Of a DNA stretch of 64,000 bases, positions 24,130 to 34,990 are shown piece after piece. This DNA is from Symsagittifera roscoffensis. Taxonomy: Eukaryota > Xenacoelomorpha > Acoela > Convolutidae. Where the stretch lies: positions 166,244-230,243 of the forward strand of contig NW_026971218.1 in the NCBI RefSeq assembly GCF_963678635.1, written 5' to 3'. Below the pieces are notes generated by a model that ran no database searches, had not been told where the DNA came from, and saw nothing but the letters and a program-made list of their open reading frames with translations. The position numbers and the translations under genes are program-made. The stretch's first letter is position 1, and every line of letters starts with the position of its first letter.

Positions 24130-24958
24130 CTAACAAGCTCTTCTAGGGTGGTTCTTAGACCTGATTTTGACGAGGAGTTTGATGAGTCTATCCCCGAAGC
24201 TCTACGAGCAAGCTTTGTTGTTTTAAACGCCAACTGAAGTAATTTGCTTGTTTTGGTTCTCACTTTGAGCTCGTTTACATTTCGGTTCATAAATTTTGAA
24301 CAACTTGTTGCACTGCTCCCATTTTTTGCAAGCAGCTGATCATCATCCATATCTAACCTAACAAAAAAAGCGAAGCTGTGCGAGCACTCCTTCATGCCGA
24401 AACACGCGTTGTACTGCCCTGAGACCCCCATTTTTCAGCTCAACTTAGAGGTCTTCAGCATCGCTAAGAGCTCCTGCAGCTCACCCGAGGCCCAAACAAG
24501 CTCATCTAAGATGGTTCCTAGACCTATTTTTTACGACAAAGCTGATGAGCCTATCCACGAAGCTCTACAAGTAAATTTTGTTAATTTAAAAGCCAACTGA
24601 ATCAATTTTGCCTCATTGGTTTGGACCTCACTTTGAGCTTGTTTACGGTTCGAGTCATAACTTTCGAACCACTGGTCGCGCAGTTCTCGTCATTTGCAAG
24701 CAGCTGACCATCATTCATATCTAAATTCGCCGAAAAAGCGAAGCTGTGCGAGCACTCTTTCATGCCGAAAAAACTGTTCTACAGCCCCGAGACACCCATT
24801 TTTAGCTCAAACTAAGAGTCTTCAGCTTCGCTAAGTAGCTCCTGCAGCTCACCCAAGGATTGAACAAGCTCATCTAAGGTGGTTGATAGACTTTTTTTTC
24901 ACGAAGAAGCTGATGAGCCTATCCCCGAAGCTCTACGAGCAAGCTTTGTTATTTTAAA

Positions 24959-25191
24959 GAAATACAGTGCACTAAAGGCGGAAAAGTTCACGGTGATAAG
25001 TTTTGTTGAACTGCATGGAGCTTACTTAGGGAGTGCACCATTTAAACTGTGCGTAAATAACCGAGCTCTTGCATGACTGAAAATTTCTTCGACGGATCAG
25101 AGTTATATGGGTCGCCGAAGGATAGTAAGCTTCGATGACTATCATAAGATTCTTCAGCAACGGACTGGCAACAAACACCAAAACGCCAAAG
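24959..25191 (+). pseudogene. RNase H fragment in satellite, copy 4
   Basis: The best-preserved left junction: frame 24879-25076 passes from monomer peptide (EEADEPIPEALRASFVIL) into RNase H (YSALKAEKFTVISFVELH, then FKLCVNNRALA) and ends at the ancestral TGA (25074-25076). It lies about 1069 bp after copy 3, the same three-unit spacing as copies 1 and 2. Confidence 0.82.
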
Positions 25192-25550
25192 GTCGAACAA
25201 GATCTTCTAAGTTGGTTCTGAGACCTTTCTTAACGAGGAAGCTGATGAGCCTATCCCCGAAGCTCTACGAGCAAGCTTTATTATTTTAAAAGCCAACTGA
25301 AACAATTTTGCCAGTTTTGGACCTCATTTTGACGTCGTTTACAGTTCGGGTCATAACTTTTGAACCACTGGTCGCACTGCTCCCATTTTTTGCAAGCAGC
25401 TGATCATCATCCATATCTAACTTCGCTAAAAAAGCGAAGCTGTGCGAGCACTCCTTTCTGCCGAAACAAGCGTTCTACAGCCCTGAGACCCCAATTTTTC
25501 AGCTCAAAACAGTGGTCTTCATCTTCTGTAGTAGCTCCTGCAGCTCACCT

Positions 25551-27097
25551 ATTTTGAAGAGCTTGATCGACCTCTAGTTTTTTGCAACAAACACGAGAAA
25601 CTAAAAGACAAACAGAGTAATTAGACAAAAATTAAGGTTGTTTTTTCCTTTCTGGTTAAAGACACCTATGAAAAATTACCACTCACAAGATACTACCACT
25701 CACTTGTCAAACGAAGGCAACCCGAACCAGGACACACTGAAATTTCCACGGAAAGAGCTGCCGAATTAAAGATGTTGGCAGACGGTGAACAGGTTCCATT
25801 GCACTTGTGTTTGAATTCCAATCTCGTACCAAAAAAAGTCGCCAGACTGAGCATCAATAGCATAGCGCTGCTGAACAATACAGTTAGCTACAGAACAATA
25901 AGTTAGCATAGCGCTGCTGAACAAAACACTGTATGTCATCTGAAAACATCGTGATCTTTTCGATAAAGAAATTAAAAGGCAGGATCAAAAATGGACTGAA
26001 ACTATGCAGGGATTGACAGTCGAGAAGAAGGCAAAGACTCGACCGGTAGTGATCAGGAGTCGGGATGTCAAACGTGATTGCCTGTCAAGAGAAAACCAAC
26101 TGGTGTACTAAATGCCGATGAAAGTCATGTTGAAAACATCCTACGGTGAAAATCGAAAACTGACCAGCACTCAGCTTGCTCAAGGGAGCAATGTCAAACT
26201 GAAAGATAGCGTGGAAAGGAGTGTTCAGTTTGTTGATGCGTCAACGAAGTAAGAGCCGAGATAAATTTTTTGGGTAAGAGCCGAGATAAATCAGGAGATA
26301 AATTTTTTGTCCGAGGAGTCAAAACCAGAAAACGATCCAGACGTGGAATTTTTCGGGGAGCCGGGCACCTTTATGCACTGCCAGGAAACCTATAGAACCA
26401 TCAAAGGGAAGATTTTGGACCGGAAAGTCGAGAAATTTGAAGATTAGTTCCGAATGCGACTATGGCGACTCCAGCAAATCGAGTGATGATTCCAAGAATA
26501 AAGCCTAGAGGAACGTGTTGGAGACTACTTCCAACTCAGTTGTTTCAGATATTGCAATTCCTTCTTTACTAGTGAAATGGAAAGAATGCGTGTTGGGCCG
26601 AGAAATACATCAATGCCCAGTTGGAGACAGACATACCTCCGATGAAGAAGATTCCGTAGTCGATCGTGCCGCAAATGAGCTTGAGTTGATATCAGTGTCG
26701 AAACGTCCGACTAGGTAATTCTGCATGCTAAGGTCGTCCGAACAAATCAGCAACCATTAGATAAAAAAAAACACTTTCGAAGAAAAGTGATGCGTTAAAA
26801 CAATGGATGATGCCCATGCTCTGGTAATAATCAGCGGACAATTGAACGTAATGAAAACTGTTTGAATGCTAGATACTGACTAACTGGTCTTCTAAGCGCT
26901 CAAAAATTGATAGAACGACGGATAACAAAAATTGGATTTGTTGTACCTGAATAAAGACGGAGTCTTAGCCTGCAAGCGCAAAGAGGAAGACAGAACCTTT
27001 ATAATTATAATTCAATAGTCTTGCCTCAGCTGCACTAAAATGAATGACTGCGAAGGAACCCCGAGGAGTTGTGCGAACAGATCAATAGAAAATCTGC
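25551..27097 (+). other. Degenerate region between satellite and integrase; no recognisable gene
   Basis: Short plus-strand open stretches occur (e.g. about 25985-26100 and 26515-26718) but match no family I recognise and are broken by stops. In an intact gypsy element this position would encode the RNase H-integrase linker and the HHCC zinc-binding domain; I cannot find the HHCC residues. The 20-bp sequence TAGCATAGCGCTGCTGAACA occurs twice, near 25858 and 25906. Confidence 0.4.
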
Positions 27098-27512
27098 ATG
27101 ACGGCGACGGGCTTTAATCAAGTGCTAGTAATGATCAATCTACTCAAGAAATGTGCAGAAGCAGTACCCTGCATGACGGTGTCAGCGGAGAGATCCTGTG
27201 GTCATTTGATAAATGTGGAGAATGCTAGACACGGGTGTCCAATTACAAAGCAGTCGTCGGTGACCTCACAAAGGAGTTGATGGAAAGGTCACATGTGGCA
27301 CAAGCCCACTCGATCATTTACCACACGTAGACGAATGGCCGAGTCGAAAGGCAAAATCGCACACTGTTCCCATTGCTGAGAGTTCAATGCTCAAAAAACA
27401 TGGACCACTGGGACAAGCATTAACGCAAGTGATGGATGCGTACAACAGTACAGATCATTCCAACACGGGGACCAATTCACACATAATGTTAAAAGGCCAC
27501 GAAAAAGCCCTT

Positions 27513-27543
<31 letters not shown>

Positions 27544-27560
27544 TTAACTTAAAGAGAATC
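27098..27560 (+). pseudogene. Ty3/gypsy integrase core, decayed
   Basis: Integrase inserts the cDNA copy into the host genome. Pieces in shifting frames follow the family order: GFNQVLVMINLLKKCAEAVP (first catalytic-Asp strand, Asn where Asp is expected), then ARHGCPITKQSS (second-Asp region, Asp lost), DLTKELMERSHVAQAHS (in another frame), an NGRVERQNRT-like stretch (catalytic-Glu helix) near 27330-27362, and LTQVMDAYNSTDHSNTGTNS in frame 27387-27587. Frameshifts and substituted catalytic residues show it is dead. It has the same strand and expected order (gag, RNase H, integrase) as the remnants to its left, so I read it as the 3' part of the same element or family. Confidence 0.82.
27512..27540 (+). 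repeat. (TC)n microsatellite
   Basis: About 14 TC dinucleotides in an otherwise unbroken run at the decayed 3' end of the integrase remnant; read in frame it gives alternating Ser-Leu. Confidence 0.95.
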
Positions 27561-27620
27561 CCTTCACTCAGGCACTTGCGGACCTGAGGCTGGATGGGCT
27601 CCTCACGTTAATCACCAGGA

Positions 27621-30600
27621 CGTATGGTTATTTTTATGACCTGTCTGTACTCTTACGTGGTCCTGAGCAGCTCCAGGGGTCAGTCGGGTTTTTAACGCGC
27701 AGTCAGAGACCTCTTCGTATCGGAAAATGAAATATTGGAGGACGATTCTAATTCAATAATTCCTGCAACAAAACAGAAGTTTGATCGCGGAGGATGAGAT
27801 CATTGCAGAGGCGAACGACCGCTTTTATAGGGATCCAGCTGTGATGATGAGGATCGGCCTGCTGGCTCTAGTTTTTAGATTGAGAAAGTTCGTCACTGTC
27901 GTATATGGACAGGGGATGTCACATGTGTTCCCCGATAAACAAAAAAAACAAAGAGAAATTCGATACTGAATGTCAACCTAGTATCTGTGTGGGATTGGGT
28001 TGACCAGCAGGAGCTTAGAAGATATGCAAGTGATGACCGGTTATTTGGAAGAGTAGCCGGACCAGGCTGGATGTTGATGGACTCCAATAAGCATTTCAAA
28101 TGCGGGATGGTTGGCGAAGACGGCCAAAGACCAATTCAACCCCAAGTTCCGGAATTGAAGACTATTAGTGAAGGCTTCATTAGGAGCGATGCGGGTTCCG
28201 GCTTGTCCGGAAGCATATACTCATGTGGAAAAAAAAGCTTAAAGCTTGAGGACCGATTTGCGAGTGATTTTTAGCCTGTTGCCTAATGAGCATTAAAAGG
28301 TCGGAGTATGAGGCCAGTAACGATTCGAGATCGAAAGAACAATAATTGGAACTGATGGAAGTTCAACAAGTATTGATTGTCAGAGAAGACTCTGCGATAG
28401 CCCAGGCTACCGCAAAAATGCCCTTGATTTTTTGATGTTTGAGAAAGCCAGAGATCCGAAAGAACACGTGACCCTGGGTACTCTAAAGTCCTTCCAAATG
28501 TGCCAAGCGTACCCAGGAGAGCGTACAAACCGTTTGTAGATGGGGAGACAAAAGACGCTTAGTTTGACTTTGAACAAGCAAAAGTTCTGGACTTATGGGC
28601 GGAGAGAGTGAAAGAAGTCGTAACGCGGACTTTCGAACAACCACAAACTTGCCTGGCCTGTTTATTTGACTTAAGTGTGATCCATCTCCTGTTGGCCAGA
28701 TAATTATTCAAGCAGGATGAATCGTCACCCACGGAGCCGTCCGAAGGTTGAATGGAAGGACACGTGTATGGTTCTGGCAACTACTTGAACTCACTGAGTG
28801 AGCAACGTCGCCAGTTGGCGAACTTTATGGAAGATTGAGTATCTACGATAAAAACGAAATATAGTTGATTGCGTACTGCCATGGAGTAACTGGGATAAAC
28901 CTGAAGAACGCTCTTGGTTCGTATGGTTAACTTGATGACCTGTCTTTACTCTTGCGTGGCCTTGAGCAGCTACAGGGGTCAGTCGGGTATTTAACGCGCA
29001 GTCAGAGACCTCTTCGTATCGGAAAATGAATTATTGGAGGACGCTTCTGATTCAGTATCTCCTGCAACAAAACAGAAGTTTGATCGCAAAGGTTGAGATC
29101 ATCGCAGAGGCGAACGACCGCTTGTAGAGGGATCCAGCTGTGATGATGCGGATCGATCCGCTGGCTCTAGTTTTTAGATTGAGAGAGTTCGTCACTGTCG
29201 TATATGGACAAGGGATGTCACATGTGTTCCCCGATAAACAAAAAAAAACAAAGAGAAGTTCGATACTGAATGTCAACCTAGTATCTGTGTGGGATTGGGT
29301 TGTCCAGCAGGAGCTGAGAAGATATGCAAGTGATGACCGGTTTTTTGGAAGAGTAGCAGGACCAGGCTGGATGTTGATGGACTCCAACAAGCATTTCAAA
29401 ACGGGATGGTCGGCGAAGACGGCCAAAGACCAATTCAACCCCAAAATCCGGAATTTAAGAAGATTAGTGAAGGCTTCATTAGGAGCGATGCGGGTTCCGG
29501 CTTGTCCGGAAGCATATACTCATGTGAAAAAAATTTAAAGCTTGAGGACCGAAATGCGAGTGATTTTTAGCCTGGTGCCTAATGAGCATTAAAAGGTCGG
29601 AGTATGAGGCCAGTAACGATTCGAGATCGAAAGAACAATAATTGGAACTGATGGAAGTTCAACAAGTATTGATTGCCAGAGAAGACTCTGCGATAGCCCA
29701 GGCTACCGCAAAAATGCCCTTGGTTTTTTGATGTTTGAGAAAGCCAGAGATCCGAAAGAACACGTGACCCTGGTATGCTAAAGTCCTTCCAAATGTGCCA
29801 AGCGTACCCAGGAGAGCGTACAAACCGTTTGTAGATGGGGAGACTAAAGACGCTTAGTTTGACTTTGAACAAGCAAAAGTTCTGGACTTATGGGCGGAGA
29901 GAGTGAAAGAAGTCGTAACGCGGACTTTCGAACAACCACAAACATGCCTTGCCTGTTTATTTGACTTAAGTGTGATCCATCTCCTGTTGGCCTGGAAATT
30001 ATTCAAGCAGGATGAATCGTCACCCATGGAGCCGTCCGAAGGTTGAATGGAAGGACACGTGTATGGTTCTGGCAACTATTTGAACTCACTGAGTGAGCAA
30101 CATCGCCAGTTGGCGAACTTAATGGAAGATTGAGTATCTACGATAAAAACGAAATATAGTTGATTGCGTACTGCCATGGAGTAACTGGGATAAACCTGAA
30201 GAACGCTCTTGATTCGTATGGTTAACTTGATGACCTGTCTTTACTCTTGCGTTGCCCTGAGCAGCTACAGGGGTCAGTCGGGTATTTAACGCGCAGTCAG
30301 AGACCTCTTCGTATCGGAAAATGAATGATTGGAGGACGCTTCTGATTCAGTATCTCCTGCAACAAAACAGAAGTTTGATCGCAAAGGTTGAGATCATCGC
30401 AGAGGCGAACGACCGCTTGTAGAGGCATCCAGCTGTGATGATGCGGATTGATCCGCTGGCTCTAGTTTTTAGATTGAGAGAGTTCGTCACTGTCGTATAT
30501 GGACAGGGGATGTCAAATGTGTTCCCCGATAAACAAAAAAAAACAAAGAGAAATTCGATACTGAATGTCAACCTAGTATCTGTGTGGGATTGGGTTGTCC

Positions 30601-31509
30601 AGCAGGAGCTGAGAAGATATGCAAGTGATGACCGGTTATTTGGAAGAGTAGCCGGACCAGGCTGGATGTTGATGAACTCCAAAAAGCATTTCAAATGCGG
30701 GATGGTCGGCGAAGACGGCCAAAGACCAATTCAACCCCAAGTTCCGGAATTTAGGCCGATTAGTGAAGCATTCAGTAGGAGCCATGCGGGTTCAGGCTTG
30801 TCCGGAAGCATATGCTCATGTGAAAGAAAAGCTTTAAGCTTGAGGAAAGAATTGCGAGTGATTTTAGCCTGGTGCCTAATGAGAATTAAAAGGTCGGAGT
30901 ATGAAGCCAGTAACGATTCGAGATCGAAAGAACGATAATTGGAACTAATGGAAGTTCAACGAGTATTGATTGCCAGAGAAGACTCTGCGATAGCCTAGGC
31001 TACCGCAAAAATGCCCTTGGTTTTTTGATCATTGAGAAAGCCAGAGATCCGAAAGAACATGTGACCCTGGGTACGCTAAAGTCCTTCCAAATGTGTCAAG
31101 CGTACCCAGGAGAGCGTACAAACCGTTTGTAGATAGAGAGACTAAACTCGCTTAGGTTGACTTTGAACAAGCAAAAGTTCTGGACTTCTGGGCGGAGAGA
31201 GTGAAAGAAGTCGTAACGCGGACTTTCGAACAACCACAAACATGCCTTGCTTGTTTACTTGACTTACCTGTGATCCATCTCCTGTTGGCCCTGAAATTAT
31301 TCAACAGGTTGAATCGTCACCAACGGAGCCGTCCGAAGGTTGAATGGAAAGACACGTGTATGGGTCTGGCAACTGCTTGGACACACTGAGTGAGCAACAT
31401 CGCCAGTTAGCAAAATTAATGGAAGATTGAGTATCTACGATAAAAACTAAATATAGTTGGTTGCGTATTGCCATGGAGTAACTAGGATAAACCTGAAGAA
31501 CGCTCTGGG
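27621..31509 (+). repeat. Three tandem copies of a 1.295-kb unit
   Basis: CGTATGGTTA starts the units at 27621, 28920 and 30215, and the third ends near 31509. Each unit starts with a GGGTCAGTCGGGT..TTTAACGCGCAGTCAGAGACC block and contains, on the plus strand, AEANDR, VVYGQGMS.VFPDKQKK, QQELRRYASDDR and, in another frame, FEKARDPKEHVTLGTLKSFQ. The frame is broken at different places in each copy, partly at an A-run near KQKK. Copies 2 and 3 resemble each other more than copy 1. The unit lies just 3' of a gypsy integrase on the same strand and could be an amplified 3' part of that element, but I recognise no protein family. Confidence 0.9.
30435..30938 (+). pseudogene. Longest open frame of the 1.295-kb unit (167 codons), unrecognised
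   Basis: The third unit keeps 167 codons open, running through LALVFRLREFVTVVYGQGM, VWDWVVQQELRRYASDDRLF and FKCGMVGEDGQRPIQPQVPE. The matching frames are shorter in unit 2 (29140-29538) and unit 1 (27987-28274), where they end early or shift. The peptide is mixed polar and hydrophobic, with no signal peptide, zinc motif or transmembrane segment that I can see. No function is proposed. Confidence 0.3.
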
Positions 31510-32928
31510 TTTTTATAGCATTGTCAGCTCGGTTGAGTCATTAGAACGCCTGGAGGTTGCCCATGAACTGGTTATATCCTCAAGTGTGGAAGTGTTTCCT
31601 GGGACGTTGACGACGATTGGAAATCGGAGGCAGGCAAGAAGCTGCCGAAAATGAGATGAAACTGAAAAATAGTGAGGGACAGCATAGACTTATGGCTCAA
31701 AGTATTTGGTGGGATTCTTCTACGCATCATACAACAATACCAAATACCCCCAAATGGTGGTACTGGTTGCGAGGACACAACAGGTGTTGATCGATTAACG
31801 GTTCTCAGTGCTCAAATGTGTGTGATTGGCCAGAATGTCGAAAAGATCGTATGATTTGTTAACAAAGATCATTCACACGATCCCAGAGAGATTTAAAGTT
31901 AAGTTGAGGGACGTAGTCGGCGTGGTTTTCATAAACTTGAGAGAAGTTATTGTGAGTGGGCTCCAGAAGAAGAAAGCTAGTGGAGCGTTATCAACTGATT
32001 TCCCTTTTACATGAAAAAGACGAAACTCATCAAGTAATGACAAAGGGTACCAGATACTTCAGGGCACCAGACATGGAAGGGTAACAGACGTAGAAGAACA
32101 TTCTGCTGACCCATGGGGTGTGTCCTTGCCACTGACTGGCCCAGTTGTTATGGTTCCTCAAATGATGAAGCTTAATGTTAGTGTGTGATGTGGAAGAATT
32201 GTTCTCCAAAGGATTACCCGAGTAGGCCAAGCCCGTGTCAATTTAAGTATTCAAAGCCAGGATCGCTGTGAGAGTGTTGGAAGCCAAAGCTGGGACGAGT
32301 GAGTATGAGATGGCGATACCTACGCCTAAGCAGCTAAACAGAGGGAAGTGTGAAGTTCAACAACAACTTGCACTTGTTCAAGACCACCTCTAAGATTCTG
32401 AAGATAACAAAGGCAATTGAAGAATTTGCGCATGGCAGAGATTAATGCCTTGTTGTAATGCCGTCTGGAAACTATGAATGTATGAAGGCGCGAAGCCTAT
32501 CAATCGTTACAGCTAGATTTAGGACAGGGCGCCTATAATCGAGTATTTCCTACTCCAAATAAAGCTGTCACAACTGCCTTGAAACGTGTAGCTGGAATGT
32601 ATTGCACGAGAGAGAGTGAGAGGAATGAGGTTTTAAGAGCTGAACTGCAGCGAAACGTAGGCCCGTGCTTGCACAATAATTTCTGCCGGAACCGGGAGCG
32701 AAAAGTGAATGTGGAAAAATTGCCATGCCGTAAGCAGAGGTTGTTAGTGCAAGAAAGTTGGGGCCTGGCCCGCAACTCTGTCGATATTCTGCACAAAGTG
32801 CTAGAGGACATCGCGATGGGAGAAACTAAAGGAGCACAAGAAGACGAGGCCATGGACTAAGAACTGACTGAGAAGATGAGATGAGGATTGAAATTAGGAG
32901 ATAATAGAAACTATTAAATGTCTTGGTT
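31510..32928 (+). other. Decayed, unrecognised sequence after the triplicated unit
   Basis: Protein-like plus-strand stretches appear in changing frames, for example 31457-31654 (starting inside the last unit), 31826-32014, and 32579-32860 (93 codons; MKRVAGMYCTRESERNEVLR then a Cys/Arg-rich part and an acidic end). Stops separate them. I recognise no domain. They could be further 3' sequence of the gypsy-like element or an unrelated pseudogene. Confidence 0.3.
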
Positions 32929-33036
32929 GGTAAAAACTTGACCAAACTGACCATGCTTGATTCTTAAAATTTTTTTAGCTTTGGTAAAAACTTGACCAAA
33001 CTGACCATGCTTGATTCTTAAAATTCTTTTAGCTTT
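32929..33036 (+). repeat. Tandem duplication of 54 bp
   Basis: GGTAAAAACTTGACCAAACT starts at 32929 and again at 32983; the copies are nearly identical through TTCTTAAAATT and TTTTAGCTTT. It lies about 180 bp upstream of a candidate primer-binding site and may be inside an LTR. Confidence 0.93.
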
Positions 33037-33218
33037 TGCTTGCAATCGGTTCAGACCAGATGTTGAAGTTGGTGTAATTTGTTATTTAAGTTGAGTTGCA
33101 ATGAAAATTCTAGTTGTTTTTCTTTATTTATACAAGTAAATGAGCAAGTAAAACAACGTAATAGTGTCTTTAGTCTGACTTGAGGTTTTTAAGCTACATT
33201 GGGCAAAACTGCACTTAG

Positions 33219-33236
33219 TGGCGACCTGGTAGGGAT
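33219..33236 (+). other. Candidate tRNA primer-binding site of a gypsy-like element
   Basis: TGGCGACCTGGTAGGGAT begins with TGG, the complement of a tRNA CCA end. Its complement divides cleanly into T-loop end, 5-nt T-stem, 7-nt acceptor strand (CCAGGTC), discriminator G and CCA, as a real tRNA 3' end should. A G discriminator fits tRNA-Ser among others. Five bases upstream an LTR could end in CTGCA. The leader repeats GGGTACGCTCTCTC twice (about 33238 and 33268). No coding region follows, so this would be a truncated element or leftover leader. Confidence 0.35.
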
Positions 33237-33309
33237 TGGGTACGCTCTCTCGAGAAATAGGGAAAGGGTACGCTCTCTCATCACCTTTCCTAGCCAGATA
33301 TTTTCTTAA

Positions 33310-34740
33310 TTTCAATAATTAGGGCAACGGCATGCTTAGACTATCATACTTGTCGAGTAACTCTAATTAATTTTAACGTGTGCGTGGCCGTGCCACGTTC
33401 CAAATCTTTTCAGAGAAACAAGAGCGAGATGTCATTTTATAGTTGAATGACGAGAGTAGTCAGAAAACAAATGTCCAGGACACTCCTCATGGAGCATGTT
33501 TTGTGAAAACTTTGGAACGATAGTGAAAGATTTTTAAGATGCCATTTAAGGCACGCGGCGAGTTGAGGTAGCAATGCAATTTATTTTCTCAAGTGATTTG
33601 TAAGTTTGTAAAACAACATTGGATCACAGCTTGATGATAACCCGAAGTTATGCGTTCAAGCAAAATATTGATGGGCCGTCCGGGGAGTATGTGCCATTGA
33701 CCCGGATGGCACAGCCAAAATTTCCCGTACGATGAACTAGACTATAAAGGCCTTAATGACGAATTTCAGATGAAAAGGAGGCTCAGAAAATCCAAGAATT
33801 TAAGTTTTTCAAAATTTCGATTGTGACTTGAATATTTCTAAGAATTGCTATAAACGGCCACTTTGACGATTACAACGTGTCAGTTACACAGCAGCCGAAT
33901 AAAAGACAAAATCATTGAGAAAAAGAAAGATGTAATAGAAGGACAACTGTTCCTCTTACCGTGATTCGAAGACAAAATAAGGTGCCTACTTATAGACGAC
34001 AGCGCAAACGAATGGTCCAGTCGGACATTCGGGACAGCTCCGAACCCTTCCGAGCATTAGAAAAGAAAAGATATCGACGTTGTATCTGAGATAGGTTGGA
34101 ACTGGAGGCCCGTTTCCGGGGAATTTTTTAAATAGAAATTAACATCTTTAAGGTACTGTGATGTCATTTCTAAATGAATCCAAAATTGATTTGGCATTTC
34201 AGAGCTTGAGGGGCGAGGAAAAGGTCAATCGTTTTCTTATTTATATAATGTCCATATAATATATAACTGTCAATTAAACATCTCTAATTGTAGATTCCAT
34301 CAGTAATCTTAGCAAAAAACAGTCTGTCTAGGGATTCGAGACCTAGCTGTGAGGTTATTTTTGCATGTAAGCGAAAGCTGATTAAAAGTCGTTTGACTGA
34401 TAGCCTAAAATTGGTACTATTATAGTTAGCCGTTAAACAGACCTGAAAATCAACTGGCTAGGTCAAGACGATTAAAAACGAGTAGATTTTGGGTAACTGA
34501 CAACAACTTGTTGTCAATAGGGACTCTTTCTACGCTCCGTCACTGTGTTATTTCTGCACGATTATTACAGGGATTTAATCTGGCGAACATTTAATAAGTA
34601 CAAGACGATGAAGCAGAGGGCTTTGGCTTCCTCGGAAACTCACGGAAAAACTGTAGATCAATTTGTCAGCTTACAATAAAAGGCATTATTACTATCGCAC
34701 TTCGAGAATGAAATGAGGTAATCGAAATGCCATGACTTGA
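33310..34740. other. AT-rich DNA without recognisable genes
   Basis: I see no reading frame above background, no obvious repeat and no RNA gene in this stretch. Its base composition is more AT-rich than the retroelement segments on either side. Confidence 0.5.
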
Positions 34741-34750
34741 TAGCTGTACC

Positions 34751-34790
34751 ATATATAAAACCTGAGTTGCAGCTTAGACTCAGCTGGTGA
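34751..34790 (+). promoter_or_regulatory. TATA-like core promoter candidate
   Basis: CATATATAAAACC is followed about 30 bp later by ACTCAGCTGG, a spacing typical of a TATA box and an initiator. Downstream, the frame from 34802 is open for 38 codons (LTREEYERKRSKDEQVLLVM and on) and, after stops, the same frame is open again at 34991-35287. Motif-based only. Confidence 0.25.
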
Positions 34791-34990
34791 TTTTGGGGAG
34801 ATTGACCAGAGAAGAATACGAGAGAAAAAGATCGAAGGACGAACAAGTGCTCTTGGTGATGGCTTTAAGAGACTTGTTGATCAGTGAAGGAACTATGAAA
34901 AAGTTGATGTCATGTTCAAGATAGAATGAAGATCATCTCCAGTGTTGATCACATGCGCAAAAATGCTGAATGAAGGCCAGGAATTGAAAA

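Larger units (their letters stand above)
7148..25550 (+). repeat. Satellite array, ~366-bp monomer, about 46-48 units
   Basis: Landmarks such as GTTTTGGACCTCATTTTGAG and GCCGAAACAAGCGTTCTACA recur every 361-367 bp, always in the same orientation, for 18.4 kb. Monomers at 7-17 kb are very similar and show higher-order repeats; those at 17-25 kb are more divergent. Each monomer holds three short inverted repeats (AACTTCG..CGAAGTT, GACCCC..GGGGTC, TCTAAG..CTTAGA). Many left-hand monomers are open on the plus strand for 60-97 codons ending EALQASFVNLKAN-stop, and some are open on the minus strand too. The left edge lies inside a gypsy gag frame. Four right-hand monomers carry a retroelement RNase H fragment in place of their central part. 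Confidence 0.97.

Noticed and set aside
31201-31389. 62-codon ORF (MKEVVTRTFEQPQTCLACLL) as a separate gene
   Set aside because: Part of the third 1.295-kb unit; the equivalent frame is broken in units 1 and 2.
33124-33315. 63-codon minus-strand ORF
   Set aside because: It is antisense to the candidate LTR end, primer-binding site and leader; no coding signal.
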